A DNA stretch of 64,000 bases from Prochlorococcus sp. AG-347-G22 (GTDB lineage: Bacteria; Cyanobacteriota; Cyanobacteriia; PCC-6307; Cyanobiaceae), in the NCBI GenBank assembly GCA_003281635.1, contig QCBK01000003.1:37461-101460 (forward strand), in the 5' to 3' direction. Every line of letters starts with the position of its first letter. The stretch's first letter is position 1. Both the position numbers and the translations under genes were made by a program. Under the pieces are notes generated by a model. That model searched no databases, had not been told where the DNA came from, and saw nothing but the letters and a program-made list of their open reading frames with translations. This document shows positions 9,070-18,386 of the stretch, piece after piece.

Positions 9070-9372
9070 CTAATTAACCGGATTGTGAATAGTAACCAAC
9101 TTTGTCCCATCAGGGAAAACTGCCTCTATTTGGACTTCATCAACCATTTCAGGAATACCCTCCATAACTTGTGATTTTGAAAGCCAAGTAGTCCCCTCTG
9201 ACATTAATTGACTTACACTTTTTCCATCTCGAGCTCCTTCAAGAATTTGAAAACTCAAAAAAGCAATTGTTTCAGGATAATTAAGCTTAAGACCTCGACT
9301 AAGCCTTCTTTCAGCTAAGAGCGCAGCAGAAAAAATCAATAATTTATCTTTTTCTTGAGGTGAAAGATGCAT
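9070..9372 (-). CDS. ureA: urease gamma subunit
   Basis: 100-residue urease gamma subunit: [14 protein letters not shown] start, [19 protein letters not shown] motif ([15 protein letters not shown] here), and the terminal [17 protein letters not shown] (IEAVF here). Separate from ureB, as in most bacteria rather than fused. Lies 50 bases downstream of ureD. Confidence 0.96.
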   Translation of the reverse strand: MHLSPQEKDKLLIFSAALLAERRLSRGLKLNYPETIAFLSFQILEGARDGKSVSQLMSEGTTWLSKSQVMEGIPEMVDEVQIEAVFPDGTKLVTIHNPVN

Positions 9373-9422
9373 AATAAAAAATTAATCTATAAATTCTTAA
9401 AAAAGGTTCTTTCTGAACATAA

Positions 9423-10325
9423 TTAATAATTCATAGAATCTTGTAAAGGCCATACACCTTGATATTTTGGCTCACAAAATCCACAAACAGACCTAATTTG
9501 TTTCCAAATACAAAAAAAACATTTTCTAGCATCTTGTGAAGAACTCCCTAGGAATCTTACAGAGATTCCATTTTCAAGGATTCCAATAGATAAATTATTA
9601 TCAGTTTCATTGAATAACTTTTTTATATTTCCAACAAGATTAGTTATTTTTGACTTAGAAAAATCTTTTTTGCAAATCCAAATTAAGGATCCGAAAACAG
9701 GCATGTAATCCATACCTGACTTTGTCATATAACTTGCCTTAGATAATTCAATTTGATCAACATATTCCCAATCATCATATAAATCATTATTTCTCATAAT
9801 TTCTAATTTAGACCTAAAAACCCCACTCTCTATTGACTCTCCTGAAGAAGATCTTCCAAGTCTAATTAAATCAGTAAATAAAAAACTTGAGGTTTCTGAA
9901 ATAGATACTTTAAACGTTTGATCATATAAACCATTTGCAAAGATAATTGTTTCTTGGGGTAGATATTCCAAATGAGAATTATCAAGAATCTTTATGAGAT
10001 TTTTTTGCTTTGAAAAAGTTCCTTTTGGATTAATTTTAGATATCCCAACTGATCCATATACCTTCTGAGCTGAAGAAGTAGTCAACAATACCTTAGAGTT
10101 TTTTTCAAGATTTACCTCAAACTCAAGTAAATCGCCTCCAACCAATCCTCCTGCAGTATGAAGAACGGGTAAAATGCATCTACCCTCCTGATCATGAGTA
10201 GACTTTAACAATTTGTAAGGAGAAGTTGATTTAGATTTAAAGATTGTTTTATCAACATTTCCTAAACTTGTTTTATTATTGAAAAAATTTAAGAAACAAT
10301 TACCTTCCCAAGAAGATTTAATCAT
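9423..10325 (-). CDS. ureD: urease accessory protein UreD
   Basis: 300-residue scaffold protein for nickel insertion into apo-urease, acting in a UreD-UreF-UreG complex. Family landmarks are [14 protein letters not shown] (about residues 56-69), [19 protein letters not shown] and [12 protein letters not shown]. The ATG at 10325 gives the family-typical short N terminus before W6. It heads the minus-strand structural operon and is divergent from ureE across about 48 bases. Confidence 0.93.
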   Translation of the reverse strand: MIKSSWEGNCFLNFFNNKTSLGNVDKTIFKSKSTSPYKLLKSTHDQEGRCILPVLHTAGGLVGGDLLEFEVNLEKNSKVLLTTSSAQKVYGSVGISKINPKGTFSKQKNLIKILDNSHLEYLPQETIIFANGLYDQTFKVSISETSSFLFTDLIRLGRSSSGESIESGVFRSKLEIMRNNDLYDDWEYVDQIELSKASYMTKSGMDYMPVFGSLIWICKKDFSKSKITNLVGNIKKLFNETDNNLSIGILENGISVRFLGSSSQDARKCFFCIWKQIRSVCGFCEPKYQGVWPLQDSMNY

Positions 10326-10373
10326 AAATTGTTTTCTTTAATTACTAAATTAAAGTAACCAAAAAATTTGATT

Positions 10374-10823
10374 ATGAGAATGAATAAACAAATAGTTGTA
10401 ACTGATTGGATTAAGGAAAAACCTAGATTAGGTTCGTTTTTAAAACTTACCCTAAGTTCAGATGAAAGAAGAATCTTAAGAGGTAAAAGATTAACTGATT
10501 GTAATCAAGAAATAATTTTACAATTACCAAGAGAGGGCAAATTAAGTGATGGAGATATCCTTTCAACTAATGAATCCAATTTTTATATTGAGATAATTGC
10601 CAAAAAAGAAAATTTAATTGAAATAAGTTCAAATTCCAAAATTGAACTTATTAAAACTGCTTATCATCTAGGAAATAGGCATGTAGAAGTAGAAATTGAA
10701 GAAGATTTTCTTCTAACAAAAGGTAATTACGTAATTGAAAATATGCTTAAAAATTTTAATGTTAATGTTGTAGATACTAAGAAAAAATTTTTTCCGGAAA
10801 TAGGTGCCCATAGTCATGAGTAA
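10374..10823 (+). CDS. ureE: urease accessory protein UreE (nickel chaperone)
   Basis: About 149 residues. The N-terminal half carries the UreE fold (LTLSSDERRILRGKRLTDC, LPREGKLSDGDIL) and the C-terminal metal-binding half has AYHLGNRHVEVEIEED, with the key nickel-binding His in GNRH. The tail ends GAHSHE rather than a long polyhistidine run. In-frame starts are TTG 10368, ATG 10374 and ATG 10380; I chose 10374. The stop overlaps the ureF start by 8 bases, which points to coupled translation. Confidence 0.92.
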   Translation: MRMNKQIVVTDWIKEKPRLGSFLKLTLSSDERRILRGKRLTDCNQEIILQLPREGKLSDGDILSTNESNFYIEIIAKKENLIEISSNSKIELIKTAYHLGNRHVEVEIEEDFLLTKGNYVIENMLKNFNVNVVDTKKKFFPEIGAHSHE

Positions 10824-11502
10824 GAGTCACTTATTAAAATACTTATTAATAAGTCCTAACTTACCAGTTGGGGGATTTTGTTATTCAGAGGGATTGGAAA
10901 GTTACCTAAATTCAAAAGATTTAAAAGACTCAAATTCGGTAAAAGAATTAATCATAAGTGAACTAAAAATTGGCCAGATCAGGTTAGATGCAAGACTTTT
11001 ATTAGATTTTTTTGATATTTTCAATGAGCTTAATAACAGCAAAAATTTAAAAAGTAATTTGCAAAAGCTATTGAGTTTGGATAAATGGATACTCTCAGCA
11101 AAAGACTCTGTCGAAATGAGAGAGCAACAAACACAAATGGCAAAATCTCTCTTTGATTTAAACAAAGAATTTGGATTTGAATATTTATATAAAAAAAACA
11201 AAAAAAACTCCTGGCCTTTAGCTTGGAGCTGGGCTTGTTATTGTTTTGAAATATCGAAGTTAGAAATGGTTGAGAATTTTTTCTACGCGTGGAGTTCAAA
11301 CCAACTTAGTGCAGCATTAAGGATTATTCCTATCGGTTCAACAAAAGCACAATTAATTCAGAGAGATTTATTAACAATAATTTCAAAAGTTTCTAAAGAA
11401 ATTATGGACAAAGAAATTGATGACATCTATTTTGGCAATGTAGGTTTAGCTATGGCACAACAAAATCATAATGACCTTTATACAAAACTTTTTAGAAATT
11501 AA
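10816..11502 (+). CDS. ureF: urease accessory protein UreF
   Basis: UreF forms the nickel-loading complex with UreD and UreG. Conserved parts are the start LLKYLLISPNLPVGGFCYSEGLES, then ARLLLDF and RIIPIGSTKAQLIQRDL. The ATG at 10816 (MSKSHLL) overlaps the ureE stop as ATGAGTAA; a GTG at 10804 would add four residues and is less likely. 228 residues, followed 3 bases later by ureG. Confidence 0.93.
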   Translation: MSKSHLLKYLLISPNLPVGGFCYSEGLESYLNSKDLKDSNSVKELIISELKIGQIRLDARLLLDFFDIFNELNNSKNLKSNLQKLLSLDKWILSAKDSVEMREQQTQMAKSLFDLNKEFGFEYLYKKNKKNSWPLAWSWACYCFEISKLEMVENFFYAWSSNQLSAALRIIPIGSTKAQLIQRDLLTIISKVSKEIMDKEIDDIYFGNVGLAMAQQNHNDLYTKLFRN

Positions 11503-11505
11503 TTT

Positions 11506-12117
11506 ATGAGCAGCCAATTGAGAGTAGGAATTGCTGGGCCTGTCGGCTCAGGAAAAACTGCATTAGTAGAGACTCTATGTTTAAGTCTAAAAAAAAATTA
11601 TGAGATAGCAGTTGTTACTAATGATATTTATACCAAAGAAGATGCTAACTTTCTAATAAATAAAAATGTTTTAGAGGAAGGAAGGATTATTGGTGTAGAA
11701 ACAGGAGGTTGTCCTCATACAGCTATAAGAGAAGATTGTTCTTTAAATAAAAATGCAGTTTTAGATTTAGAAAATAAATATAATCCTTTAGATTTTGTTT
11801 TTGTAGAAAGTGGAGGTGATAACTTAGCCTCTAGTTTTAGTCCAGAACTTGTAGATTTATCAATATATGTAATTGATGTGTCTGCCGGAGACAAAATTCC
11901 TAGAAAAGGAGGACCAGGCATAACAAGGTCAGATTTATTATTAATAAACAAAATTGACTTAGCAGATATGGTTGGTGCAGATTTAAATATCATGAAAAGT
12001 GATACTAAATTCATGAGAAAAGGGAAACCTTGGTTTTTTACCAACCTAAGTAACGGCACAGGAGTTGAAGAAATAACTCAATTTTTAGAGTCGCATATAC
12101 CCACCAATCGAAACTAA
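11506..12117 (+). CDS. ureG: urease accessory GTPase UreG
   Basis: 203-residue SIMIBI GTPase that powers nickel delivery to urease. P-loop GPVGSGKT is at residues 11-18, then [25 protein letters not shown] (with the CPH metal-binding motif), FVESGGDNL and the NKID guanine-specificity motif. Last gene of ureEFG; the urea transporter operon starts 130 bases downstream on the same strand. Confidence 0.96.
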   Translation: MSSQLRVGIAGPVGSGKTALVETLCLSLKKNYEIAVVTNDIYTKEDANFLINKNVLEEGRIIGVETGGCPHTAIREDCSLNKNAVLDLENKYNPLDFVFVESGGDNLASSFSPELVDLSIYVIDVSAGDKIPRKGGPGITRSDLLLINKIDLADMVGADLNIMKSDTKFMRKGKPWFFTNLSNGTGVEEITQFLESHIPTNRN

Positions 12118-12155
12118 AAAAATGTTCATTACTAATATATTGGATTCAACAAAAA

Positions 12156-12197
12156 GTTACGACTGATACAAAACGAATCCTCACTCGTTAATAACTT
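12156..12197 (+). promoter_or_regulatory. NtcA-type promoter of urtABCDE
   Basis: GT-N10-AC is present at 12156-12169 (half-sites GTT and TAC), followed after 22 bases by TAACTT at 12192-12197, which fits the -10 form TAN3T. This spacing is the established arrangement of NtcA-activated promoters in cyanobacteria, expected under nitrogen limitation. The predicted transcript would begin roughly 40 bases upstream of the urtA ATG at 12247. Confidence 0.72.
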
Positions 12198-12246
12198 TTA
12201 CTTTATCCCCCTAATTGAGGGTCAATTACCTAATTTATCCTAATTC

Positions 12247-13524
12247 ATGAGAATTTCAAGGCGTATTTTGGCAGGATTAGCTACTGCCTCACTTGCTGTC
12301 ACAGCAACTTCATGCGGCGGAGGTGGAACCTCTGGAAGTTTCGACGACACAGTAACCGTTGGTATTTTGCATTCTTTATCTGGAACAATGGCAATTTCCG
12401 AATCAACCCTTGTTGATACTGAAAAAATGGCTATTGAAGAGATAAATGCTGCTGGCGGTGTAACAGTTGGCGGTAAAAGCTACAAAATAGAATACATAGT
12501 TGAAGATGGTGCATCTGACTGGCCTACTTTTGCTGAAAAATCTAAGAAACTTATAGATCAAGACGGAGTTCCTGTCGTATTCGGTGGTTGGACATCCGCT
12601 AGTAGAAAGGCAATGTTACCAGTCTACGAATCTAAGGATGCTTTCCTTTACTACCCTATTCAATACGAAGCACAAGAATGTTCTAATAACATTTTCTATA
12701 CAGGAGCCACACCAAACCAACAATCAGAACCAGCTACAGATTTCATGTATAAGCGTTCTCCCGCAGCTGGTGGAGATTTCTTCCTTGTAGGTTCTGACTA
12801 TGTTTTCCCAAGAACTTCCAACACAATCACAAAAGCTCAAGTAAAACAGTTAGGAGGTAAAGTTGTTGGAGAAGATTACCTTCCATTAGGAAATACTGAA
12901 GTTGCTCCAATTATCTCAAAAATCAAAAAGGCGCTTCCTGAAGGCGGAATAATCATTAATACACTTAATGGTGACCAAAACGTTGCATTCTTCAAACAGA
13001 TTCAAGACGCAGGTATCACACCTTCAAGTGGTTACTATGTAATGAACTATTCAATTGCTGAAGAAGAAATTAGTACAATTGGTCCTGAGTTTCTTGAAGG
13101 TCACTACGGTGCTTGGAACTACATGATGTCAATTGATACACCTGCATCTAAGAAATTTGCTGCAAGTTTCAAGAAAAGATGGGGAGCAGATCGTGTTGTA
13201 GCTGATCCTCAAGAATCTGCATATAACATGGTTTACTTATGGAAACAGGCAGTAGAAGATGCAGGAACATTCGACGATAACGCAGTAAGGGAAGCCCTTG
13301 TTGGACAAAAGTTTGATGCTCCTCAAGGTCCTGTTGAAGTTATGCCTAATCACCACTTATCTCAAACAGTAAGAATTGGAGAGATTAATGCAGAGGGTGG
13401 ATTTACAATCCTTGAAGAGACAGGAGTTGTTCTTCCACAAGCATGGAACCAAAAGCATCCAAGTTCAAAAGGATTTGCATGCGATTGGACAGATCCTTCA
13501 AAAGGAGAAAAGTATAAGCTTTAA
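12247..13524 (+). CDS. urtA: urea ABC transporter, substrate-binding protein
   Basis: 425-residue periplasmic urea receptor. It has a lipoprotein-type signal (RRILAGLATASLAVTATSC, Cys near residue 23) followed by a Gly/Ser linker, then the type I periplasmic binding fold beginning TVTVGILHSLSGTMAISE. Family landmarks include GGWTSASRKAMLPVYE, LFYPVQYE-like FLYYPIQYEAQE and GDQNVAFFKQ. First gene of the urt operon; a strong hairpin follows its stop, so it is probably made in excess over the membrane components. Confidence 0.96.
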   Translation: MRISRRILAGLATASLAVTATSCGGGGTSGSFDDTVTVGILHSLSGTMAISESTLVDTEKMAIEEINAAGGVTVGGKSYKIEYIVEDGASDWPTFAEKSKKLIDQDGVPVVFGGWTSASRKAMLPVYESKDAFLYYPIQYEAQECSNNIFYTGATPNQQSEPATDFMYKRSPAAGGDFFLVGSDYVFPRTSNTITKAQVKQLGGKVVGEDYLPLGNTEVAPIISKIKKALPEGGIIINTLNGDQNVAFFKQIQDAGITPSSGYYVMNYSIAEEEISTIGPEFLEGHYGAWNYMMSIDTPASKKFAASFKKRWGADRVVADPQESAYNMVYLWKQAVEDAGTFDDNAVREALVGQKFDAPQGPVEVMPNHHLSQTVRIGEINAEGGFTILEETGVVLPQAWNQKHPSSKGFACDWTDPSKGEKYKL

Positions 13525-13544
13525 TCTAATTAAACCTATACTTC

Positions 13545-13578
13545 AAAATAAAAGGAGGTTAACGCCTCCTTTTATTTT
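13545..13578 (+). terminator. urtA-urtB intergenic hairpin (attenuator or terminator)
   Basis: A 14-bp stem with a 6-base loop: AAAGGAGG at 13551-13558 pairs with CCTCCTTT at 13565-13572, extended on both sides by A/T pairs to 13545 and 13578. The 3' arm is T-rich. It lies 20 bases after the urtA stop and 28 before urtB, where partial termination would leave a large urtA excess. RNA processing or stabilisation is an alternative. Confidence 0.78.
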
Positions 13579-13606
13579 ATATAATCAAATATTTATTTTT
13601 ACTAAA

Positions 13607-14761
13607 TTGGAGTTACTTCTCGATAGTCTTTTTAATGGTGTTGCAATCGGCTCTGTACTACTTGTTGCTGCATTAGGACTAGCAATTGTTTTTGGTCTTA
13701 TGGGTGTAATAAATCTTGCCCATGGAGAACTTATGATGCTTGGGGCTTACACAACATATGTAACACAATTAATTTTCAAGTTACCTATATTAAAACCTTT
13801 CTACAATTCGTACATAATTGTTTCTATTTTCCTTGCTTTTATTGTTAGTGGAGTAGTAGGCATTCTCCTAGAAAAAACTATAATTAGAAAGCTTTATGGA
13901 AGTCCACTAGAAACACTACTCGCAACTTGGGGAGTAAGCTTAATTCTTCAACAATTTGTCCGTAGTGTACCTTTAGCTTATGGAACGGGTCTGGTTATAA
14001 GTCTGTTAATTGGTTTATTCTTACCAACAACATTCCCTTCAAAAATAAAAGAATCAATAAATTTCAAATATTTTAAATTCAGTTCTTGGATATTTGCTGC
14101 TTTAACTGGAGTCCTCACAGGTAGCGTAATCTCATCCTCTGTCAGCAAACTTAGTAGAGCAAGCGCTCGAAATGTTGATGTGACAGCACCCTCATGGATG
14201 AGAGGTCAAGTTGAAATTATTGGCACTGCATTTCCTAAAACAAGATTAATGATAATTGTCATTACTCTAATCTCTGTAATAGCAATAACATTATTTCTTA
14301 ATCAAAGTGCCTGGGGTATGCGTATAAGAGCAGTTACTCAGAACCGACAAATGAGTGATTGTCTTGGTATATCCACTGAAAAAGTGGATATAATTACTTT
14401 TGGAATTGGATCTGGCTTAGCAGGAGTTGCAGGGGTAGCAGTATCTCTTTTAGGTTCTGTAGGACCTAATGTTGGCGGAAACTATATAGTTGGTTGTTTT
14501 ATGGTTGTAGTACTGGGAGGAGTAGGAAATTTATTAGGAACAGTACTTGCTTCATTTGGCATAGGAATAATGACTGATTTAATTGGAGCTGGAAGGTTCT
14601 TATCAATATGGCCAGATATGCCTTTACCTTTATCAAACACAATTAACTTTTTTGCCACCACAAGTATGGCAAGAGTAATGATATTTGCACTAATAGTTAT
14701 ATTCTTACAATTTAAACCTACAGGTTTATTTCCACAAAAAGGAAGGATGGTTGAAAACTAA
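13607..14761 (+). CDS. urtB: urea ABC transporter permease UrtB
   Basis: Branched-chain-type permease for urea, in the cytoplasmic membrane. From a TTG start at 13607 it encodes 384 residues beginning LELLLDSLFNGVAIGSVLLV, with GLMGVINLAHGELMMLGAY and the conserved C-terminal blocks MRIRAVTQNRQMSDCLGI and LGGVGNLLGT. The reading frame is open further upstream (to 13376), but that part lies inside urtA in another frame and across the hairpin, so it is not coding. The stop overlaps the urtC start as TAATG. Confidence 0.93.
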   Translation: MELLLDSLFNGVAIGSVLLVAALGLAIVFGLMGVINLAHGELMMLGAYTTYVTQLIFKLPILKPFYNSYIIVSIFLAFIVSGVVGILLEKTIIRKLYGSPLETLLATWGVSLILQQFVRSVPLAYGTGLVISLLIGLFLPTTFPSKIKESINFKYFKFSSWIFAALTGVLTGSVISSSVSKLSRASARNVDVTAPSWMRGQVEIIGTAFPKTRLMIIVITLISVIAITLFLNQSAWGMRIRAVTQNRQMSDCLGISTEKVDIITFGIGSGLAGVAGVAVSLLGSVGPNVGGNYIVGCFMVVVLGGVGNLLGTVLASFGIGIMTDLIGAGRFLSIWPDMPLPLSNTINFFATTSMARVMIFALIVIFLQFKPTGLFPQKGRMVEN

Positions 14762-15891
14762 TGTCCTTAAGTAAAATTAAATTTGACAAAAAAATAGTAC
14801 TATCATTTTGGATAATATTAATAGCCTTAATTATTGCAGCACCAACTCTACTCCCTGTATTTAGACTAAACCTTCTAGGTAGATACTTATCCTTATCTAT
14901 AGTTGCACTTGGTGTTGACCTTATCTGGGGATATACAGGTTTACTAAGTCTTGGACAAGGTATATTTTTTGCATTAGGTGGATATTGTGCAGCAATGTAT
15001 TTGCAGATAACCAGCTCCTCTGAATTCCCAAATAATATTCCTGAATTTTTTGCTTTATATGGTGTTGAAAAATTACCTTTTTTCTGGGAACCATTTAGAT
15101 CGCCTGTTTTTACCTTCTTCGCTATCTGGATAATTCCAGCATTGGTTGCTGGTTTAATTGGATTTCTTGTTTTCAGGAATAGAATCAAAGGGGTATATTT
15201 TTCTATACTTACTCAAGCTTCTCTTCTTGTATTCTTTAACTTCTTTAATGGACAACAAAAACTTATAAATGGAACAAATGGATTAAAAACAGATGTAACA
15301 CAACTATTTGGTCAGATGGTAGGCTCTGAGTCCATGCAAAGAATATTCTTTTGGATAACCGCGCTGCTAGTAATAGCCGCATGGTTTTTTGCAAAGTGGG
15401 TAGTTAAAGGAAGATTTGGAAATATTCTTATAGGAATACGAGATGATGAACCAAGAGTTAGGTTTACAGGATATAACCCAGTTATATTCAAGACGATAAT
15501 ATTTTCTATTGCTGGAGGTCTAGCTGGAATTTCAGGAGCTTTATATACTGTTCAGTCTGGAATAGTATCACCTCAATTTATGACAGTTCCCTTTTCTATA
15601 GAAATGGTTATATGGGTTGCTGTTGGAGGTAGAGGAACTTTATTGGGAGCGATACTAGGAGCAGTTCTCATCAACTATGCAAAAAGTCTAGTAAGTGAAG
15701 CTTTACCCGCTAGCTGGATGTTTATCCAAGGAGGATTATTTATCTTAGTTGTAACAGCTCTGCCAGAGGGAGTTTTAGGATGGATGCAAGGAGATGGTCC
15801 TAGAAATCTTCTTCAAAGATTTGGTTTAAAAAGGAAGATTGAAACCTATCCAAGCTTAGAAGTTAACAATAATGATGAGAATAATGGATAA
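14761..15891 (+). CDS. urtC: urea ABC transporter permease UrtC
   Basis: Second membrane subunit, 376 residues. LivM-type features: LGVDLIWGYTGLLSLGQGIF, then AALVGxLIG-like helices, FGNILIGIRDDEPRVRFTGY, and the C-terminal VGGRGTLLGAILGAVLINY. Starts on the last base of the urtB stop and its own stop lies inside the first codons of urtD, showing coupled translation. Confidence 0.94.
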   Translation: MSLSKIKFDKKIVLSFWIILIALIIAAPTLLPVFRLNLLGRYLSLSIVALGVDLIWGYTGLLSLGQGIFFALGGYCAAMYLQITSSSEFPNNIPEFFALYGVEKLPFFWEPFRSPVFTFFAIWIIPALVAGLIGFLVFRNRIKGVYFSILTQASLLVFFNFFNGQQKLINGTNGLKTDVTQLFGQMVGSESMQRIFFWITALLVIAAWFFAKWVVKGRFGNILIGIRDDEPRVRFTGYNPVIFKTIIFSIAGGLAGISGALYTVQSGIVSPQFMTVPFSIEMVIWVAVGGRGTLLGAILGAVLINYAKSLVSEALPASWMFIQGGLFILVVTALPEGVLGWMQGDGPRNLLQRFGLKRKIETYPSLEVNNNDENNG

Positions 15892-16633
15892 TACAGATCT
15901 TCTAAATTTAATAGACATTACTGTTAGTTTCGAGGGTTTTTTAGCACTCAACAAACTTAATTTAAATTTAAAGAAAGGGGAATTAAGAGCTGTAATAGGA
16001 CCCAACGGGGCAGGTAAAACAACATTTCTTGATGTAATAACTGGAAAGGTTAAGCCAACAAAAGGTGAAGTAATTTTCAAAGGAAAATCTTTAGTAGGTA
16101 GAAAGGAGCATAAGATTGCTCGACTTGGAGTAGGAAGAAAGTTTCAAAGTCCAAGAATCTTTGAAAACCTAACAGTTAAAGAAAATCTTGAAATATCAGT
16201 GTCAACTCCTAAAAGTCCCTTAAACCTTATAAATAAAAGTATTAAGGATGAGCAGCTTAATGAGATTGAACGTCTTATGAAGATTGTCAATTTAGCTCAA
16301 AAAGTTGATTCTAAAGCTGGTTCTTTATCACATGGCCAAAAACAATGGCTCGAGATAGCAATGTTAGTAGGACAAAAGCCAGATCTAATGTTAGTTGATG
16401 AACCTGTTGCTGGTTTAACTGATGAAGAAACTGATCTTACAGCTGATTTATTAAAATCATTATCAGGAGAAAATACTGTAGTGGTAATAGATCACGATAT
16501 GGAATTTATAAGAAGACTTGATAGTAATGTTTCAGTATTAAATCAAGGCACAGTATTATGCGAGGGGACAATGGAAACTATACAAAAGGACCAAAAAGTT
16601 ATTGATGTTTATCTAGGAAGGCCTGAGGATTAG
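15872..16633 (+). CDS. urtD: urea ABC transporter ATP-binding protein UrtD
   Basis: LivG-type ATPase, up to 253 residues. Walker A is GPNGAGKTT, the signature LSHGQKQWLEIAML, Walker B LMLVDEPVAGLT and the switch His VVIDHDMEF. Met codons at 15872, 15875 and 15884 are all possible; the ones at 15872 and 15875 overlap the urtC end. Signature SHGQKQW is typical for UrtD. Confidence 0.94.
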   Translation: MMRIMDNTDLLNLIDITVSFEGFLALNKLNLNLKKGELRAVIGPNGAGKTTFLDVITGKVKPTKGEVIFKGKSLVGRKEHKIARLGVGRKFQSPRIFENLTVKENLEISVSTPKSPLNLINKSIKDEQLNEIERLMKIVNLAQKVDSKAGSLSHGQKQWLEIAMLVGQKPDLMLVDEPVAGLTDEETDLTADLLKSLSGENTVVVIDHDMEFIRRLDSNVSVLNQGTVLCEGTMETIQKDQKVIDVYLGRPED

Positions 16634-16635
16634 TT

Positions 16636-17346
16636 ATGAAAAACTTACTGGAAATCAAATCATTGAATACATATTATGGCGAAAGTCATATTCTCAGAGA
16701 TGTAGATTTAAATGTTAAATCAGGAGAAATGGTTTGTTTGATTGGAAGAAATGGAGTTGGCAAAACAACTTTATTGAAAACACTTATTGGTTTGTTAAGA
16801 CAAAAAAAAGGCGATATTTTTTTGATTGGCGAAAATATTAATAGAAAAGCACCTCATCAGAGAGCGAGGAAAGGAATGGCTTACGTTCCTCAAGGGAGAG
16901 AAATTATTCCATATCTATCAGTTGAAGAGAATCTTATGTTAGGAATGGAGTCTCTGCCAGGTGGATTATCTAAAAACAAGAAAATAGATCCATTTATTTA
17001 TGATCTCTTCCCAATCCTAAAAGATTTTCTACAAAGGAAAGGAGGAGATCTCAGTGGTGGACAACAACAGCAACTAGCTATTGCAAGAGCATTGCTGGGC
17101 AAACCCCAACTACTATTACTTGACGAACCAACGGAAGGGATTCAGCCAAATATAGTTATAGACATAGAAAATGCAATCAATCAGATAATTAGAGATACAG
17201 GAATTGGTGTTTTATTAGTAGAACAACACTTGCATTTTGTAAGACAAGCTAATAGATATTATGCGATGCAACGCGGAGGTATTGTTGCAAGTGGAAATAC
17301 AAGTGAGTTGAGTCAAGCTGTTATAGATAAGTTCTTAAGTGTTTAA
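16636..17346 (+). CDS. urtE: urea ABC transporter ATP-binding protein UrtE
   Basis: LivF-type ATPase, 236 residues. Walker A is GRNGVGKTT, the signature LSGGQQQQLAIARALL, Walker B LLLLDEPTEGIQPNI, and H-loop VEQHLHF. Two bases separate it from urtD. It ends the urt operon; no obvious terminator hairpin follows and the next genes are small minus-strand ones. Confidence 0.94.
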   Translation: MKNLLEIKSLNTYYGESHILRDVDLNVKSGEMVCLIGRNGVGKTTLLKTLIGLLRQKKGDIFLIGENINRKAPHQRARKGMAYVPQGREIIPYLSVEENLMLGMESLPGGLSKNKKIDPFIYDLFPILKDFLQRKGGDLSGGQQQQLAIARALLGKPQLLLLDEPTEGIQPNIVIDIENAINQIIRDTGIGVLLVEQHLHFVRQANRYYAMQRGGIVASGNTSELSQAVIDKFLSV

Positions 17347-17377
17347 ATAATTTATCCAGATTCCTCAAAACTTTTAT

Positions 17378-17557
17378 TCATTTTTCGCATCTTATTAGGT
17401 CAATACTGTTTGGATGTTCATTTATATATTTATTAAATTCCATTGCTAATGTTCTAGCTTCGTAAGCGTCAGAAGCATAAAAACAATTTTCTAATCTTAT
17501 ATTTTGAAAATCACGGTAATGCACTGTATACGGCTTCAACATATTATTTTTATTCAT
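17378..17557 (-). CDS. 59-residue unknown protein
   Basis: ATG at 17557 to TGA at 17378. Soluble-looking, mixed charge: LKPYTVHYRDFQNIRLENCF, then a helix with ASDAYEARTLAMEFNKYI. The middle segment reads like a short alpha/beta fold with strand, strand and long helix, similar in style to other small conserved picocyanobacterial proteins. An alternative start is Met6. Convergent with urtE. Confidence 0.6.
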   Translation of the reverse strand: MNKNNMLKPYTVHYRDFQNIRLENCFYASDAYEARTLAMEFNKYINEHPNSIDLIRCEK

Positions 17558-17696
17558 TTTAATTTGCTAAAAAGCATTAACTACATATCAACCATGCATA
17601 TGTTCATAAATTTAAAGCACTACTTTTGTTGTTATCAAAATATATTCACTTAATTTATGTATTTAAAAATACTATATGAAGAAAAAAGTAATGAAT

Positions 17697-17807
17697 CTAT
17701 TTTTTTTTATTTTTAGACTCTTGCTTTTTACCTTCTATTAAAAAAACAAATTTAGATAAAATATAACCAAAAACTGGAACCCAAAACTTTTCATAAAAAT
17801 ATTTCAT
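17697..17807 (-). CDS. 36-residue membrane-anchored peptide, unknown
   Basis: ATG at 17807, TAG at 17697. It begins MKYFYEKFWVPVFGYILSKF, an aromatic hydrophobic helix, and ends with a strongly basic tail (EGKKQESKNKKK). Coding character is supported by non-random amino-acid layout rather than by any known family. Lies between two other small minus-strand genes. Confidence 0.5.
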   Translation of the reverse strand: MKYFYEKFWVPVFGYILSKFVFLIEGKKQESKNKKK

Positions 17808-17812
17808 AAAAA

Positions 17813-17986
17813 TTAAGCAGCCAATGATTGGTCATATTTAGTTTCATTTTTATTAATAAGCTTCAAATCTATAGAATTAAATAAATTTTGCATAAGAAGA
17901 AAATCAAGTTCCCCTTTTAACAAATTAACATCGGATGAAAGTAGATCATCAACAAAATCATCAAAAGTATCTGAAAGAGGATTCAC
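17813..17986 (-). CDS. 57-residue acidic helical protein, unknown
   Basis: Starts at GTG 17986; no ATG is available before the in-frame stop upstream. The first part is acidic (NPLSDTFDDFVDDLLSSDVN) and the rest is helical with leucines spaced for amphipathic packing. It ends six bases before the next small gene begins. No family recognised. Confidence 0.5.
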   Translation of the reverse strand: MNPLSDTFDDFVDDLLSSDVNLLKGELDFLLMQNLFNSIDLKLINKNETKYDQSLAA

Positions 17987-18178
17987 AATTAAATTTTATT
18001 TTTGTCATTATCATCTCATTAAAAATAAAAGTCAACCAAACTTGAATATTAATTTTTGATATTTAAAAAAATAATGAATAAAGACTAAAAATTTAAATAA
18101 TAAATATAAATAAGCAAAATAATAGGTTTAATATCAAGCTTAGGGACTTTGAATTAAATTTCATTTATCTTGCTTTTC

Positions 18179-18268
18179 TTATTTTTTATATCTCTCCTGA
18201 TTAGCATTATAAAAACGACCAAACACATATTTGCTAAACAGAAGTTTAAATAATTCATCATCAAACAA
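18179..18268 (-). CDS. 29-residue peptide, possible small gene
   Basis: TTG start at 18268 directly after an in-frame stop; the peptide is FDDELFKLLFSKYVFGRFYN and a short basic end (QERYKK). The composition is protein-like (amphipathic, aromatic, few Asn/Ile runs typical of random AT-rich sequence), which is why I include it. A different frame of the same region also opens with ATG but gives a less protein-like sequence. Low certainty. Confidence 0.35.
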   Translation of the reverse strand: MFDDELFKLLFSKYVFGRFYNANQERYKK

Positions 18269-18386
18269 ATTAATTTATTTATAGCAAAACTATTGATGTG
18301 CCAATTCAAAAGAATCACTTATAAATTTTTAACGGTAATACATTTCTGATTAAAATCAAAGTTGATATTATAAATCGGATTTAAAA

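Noticed and set aside
10329..10345. Possible NtcA site between ureD and ureE
   Set aside because: Spacing is GT-N11-AC, one base too long, and no -10 element sits at the right distance.
13376..13606. N-terminal extension of the urtB frame
   Set aside because: It overlaps the end of urtA in another frame and would translate the hairpin; the permease homology begins at the TTG at 13607.
18187..18264. Plus-strand hydrophobic frame of about 26 codons beginning TTG
   Set aside because: No ATG, very short, and overlaps a more protein-like minus-strand frame.
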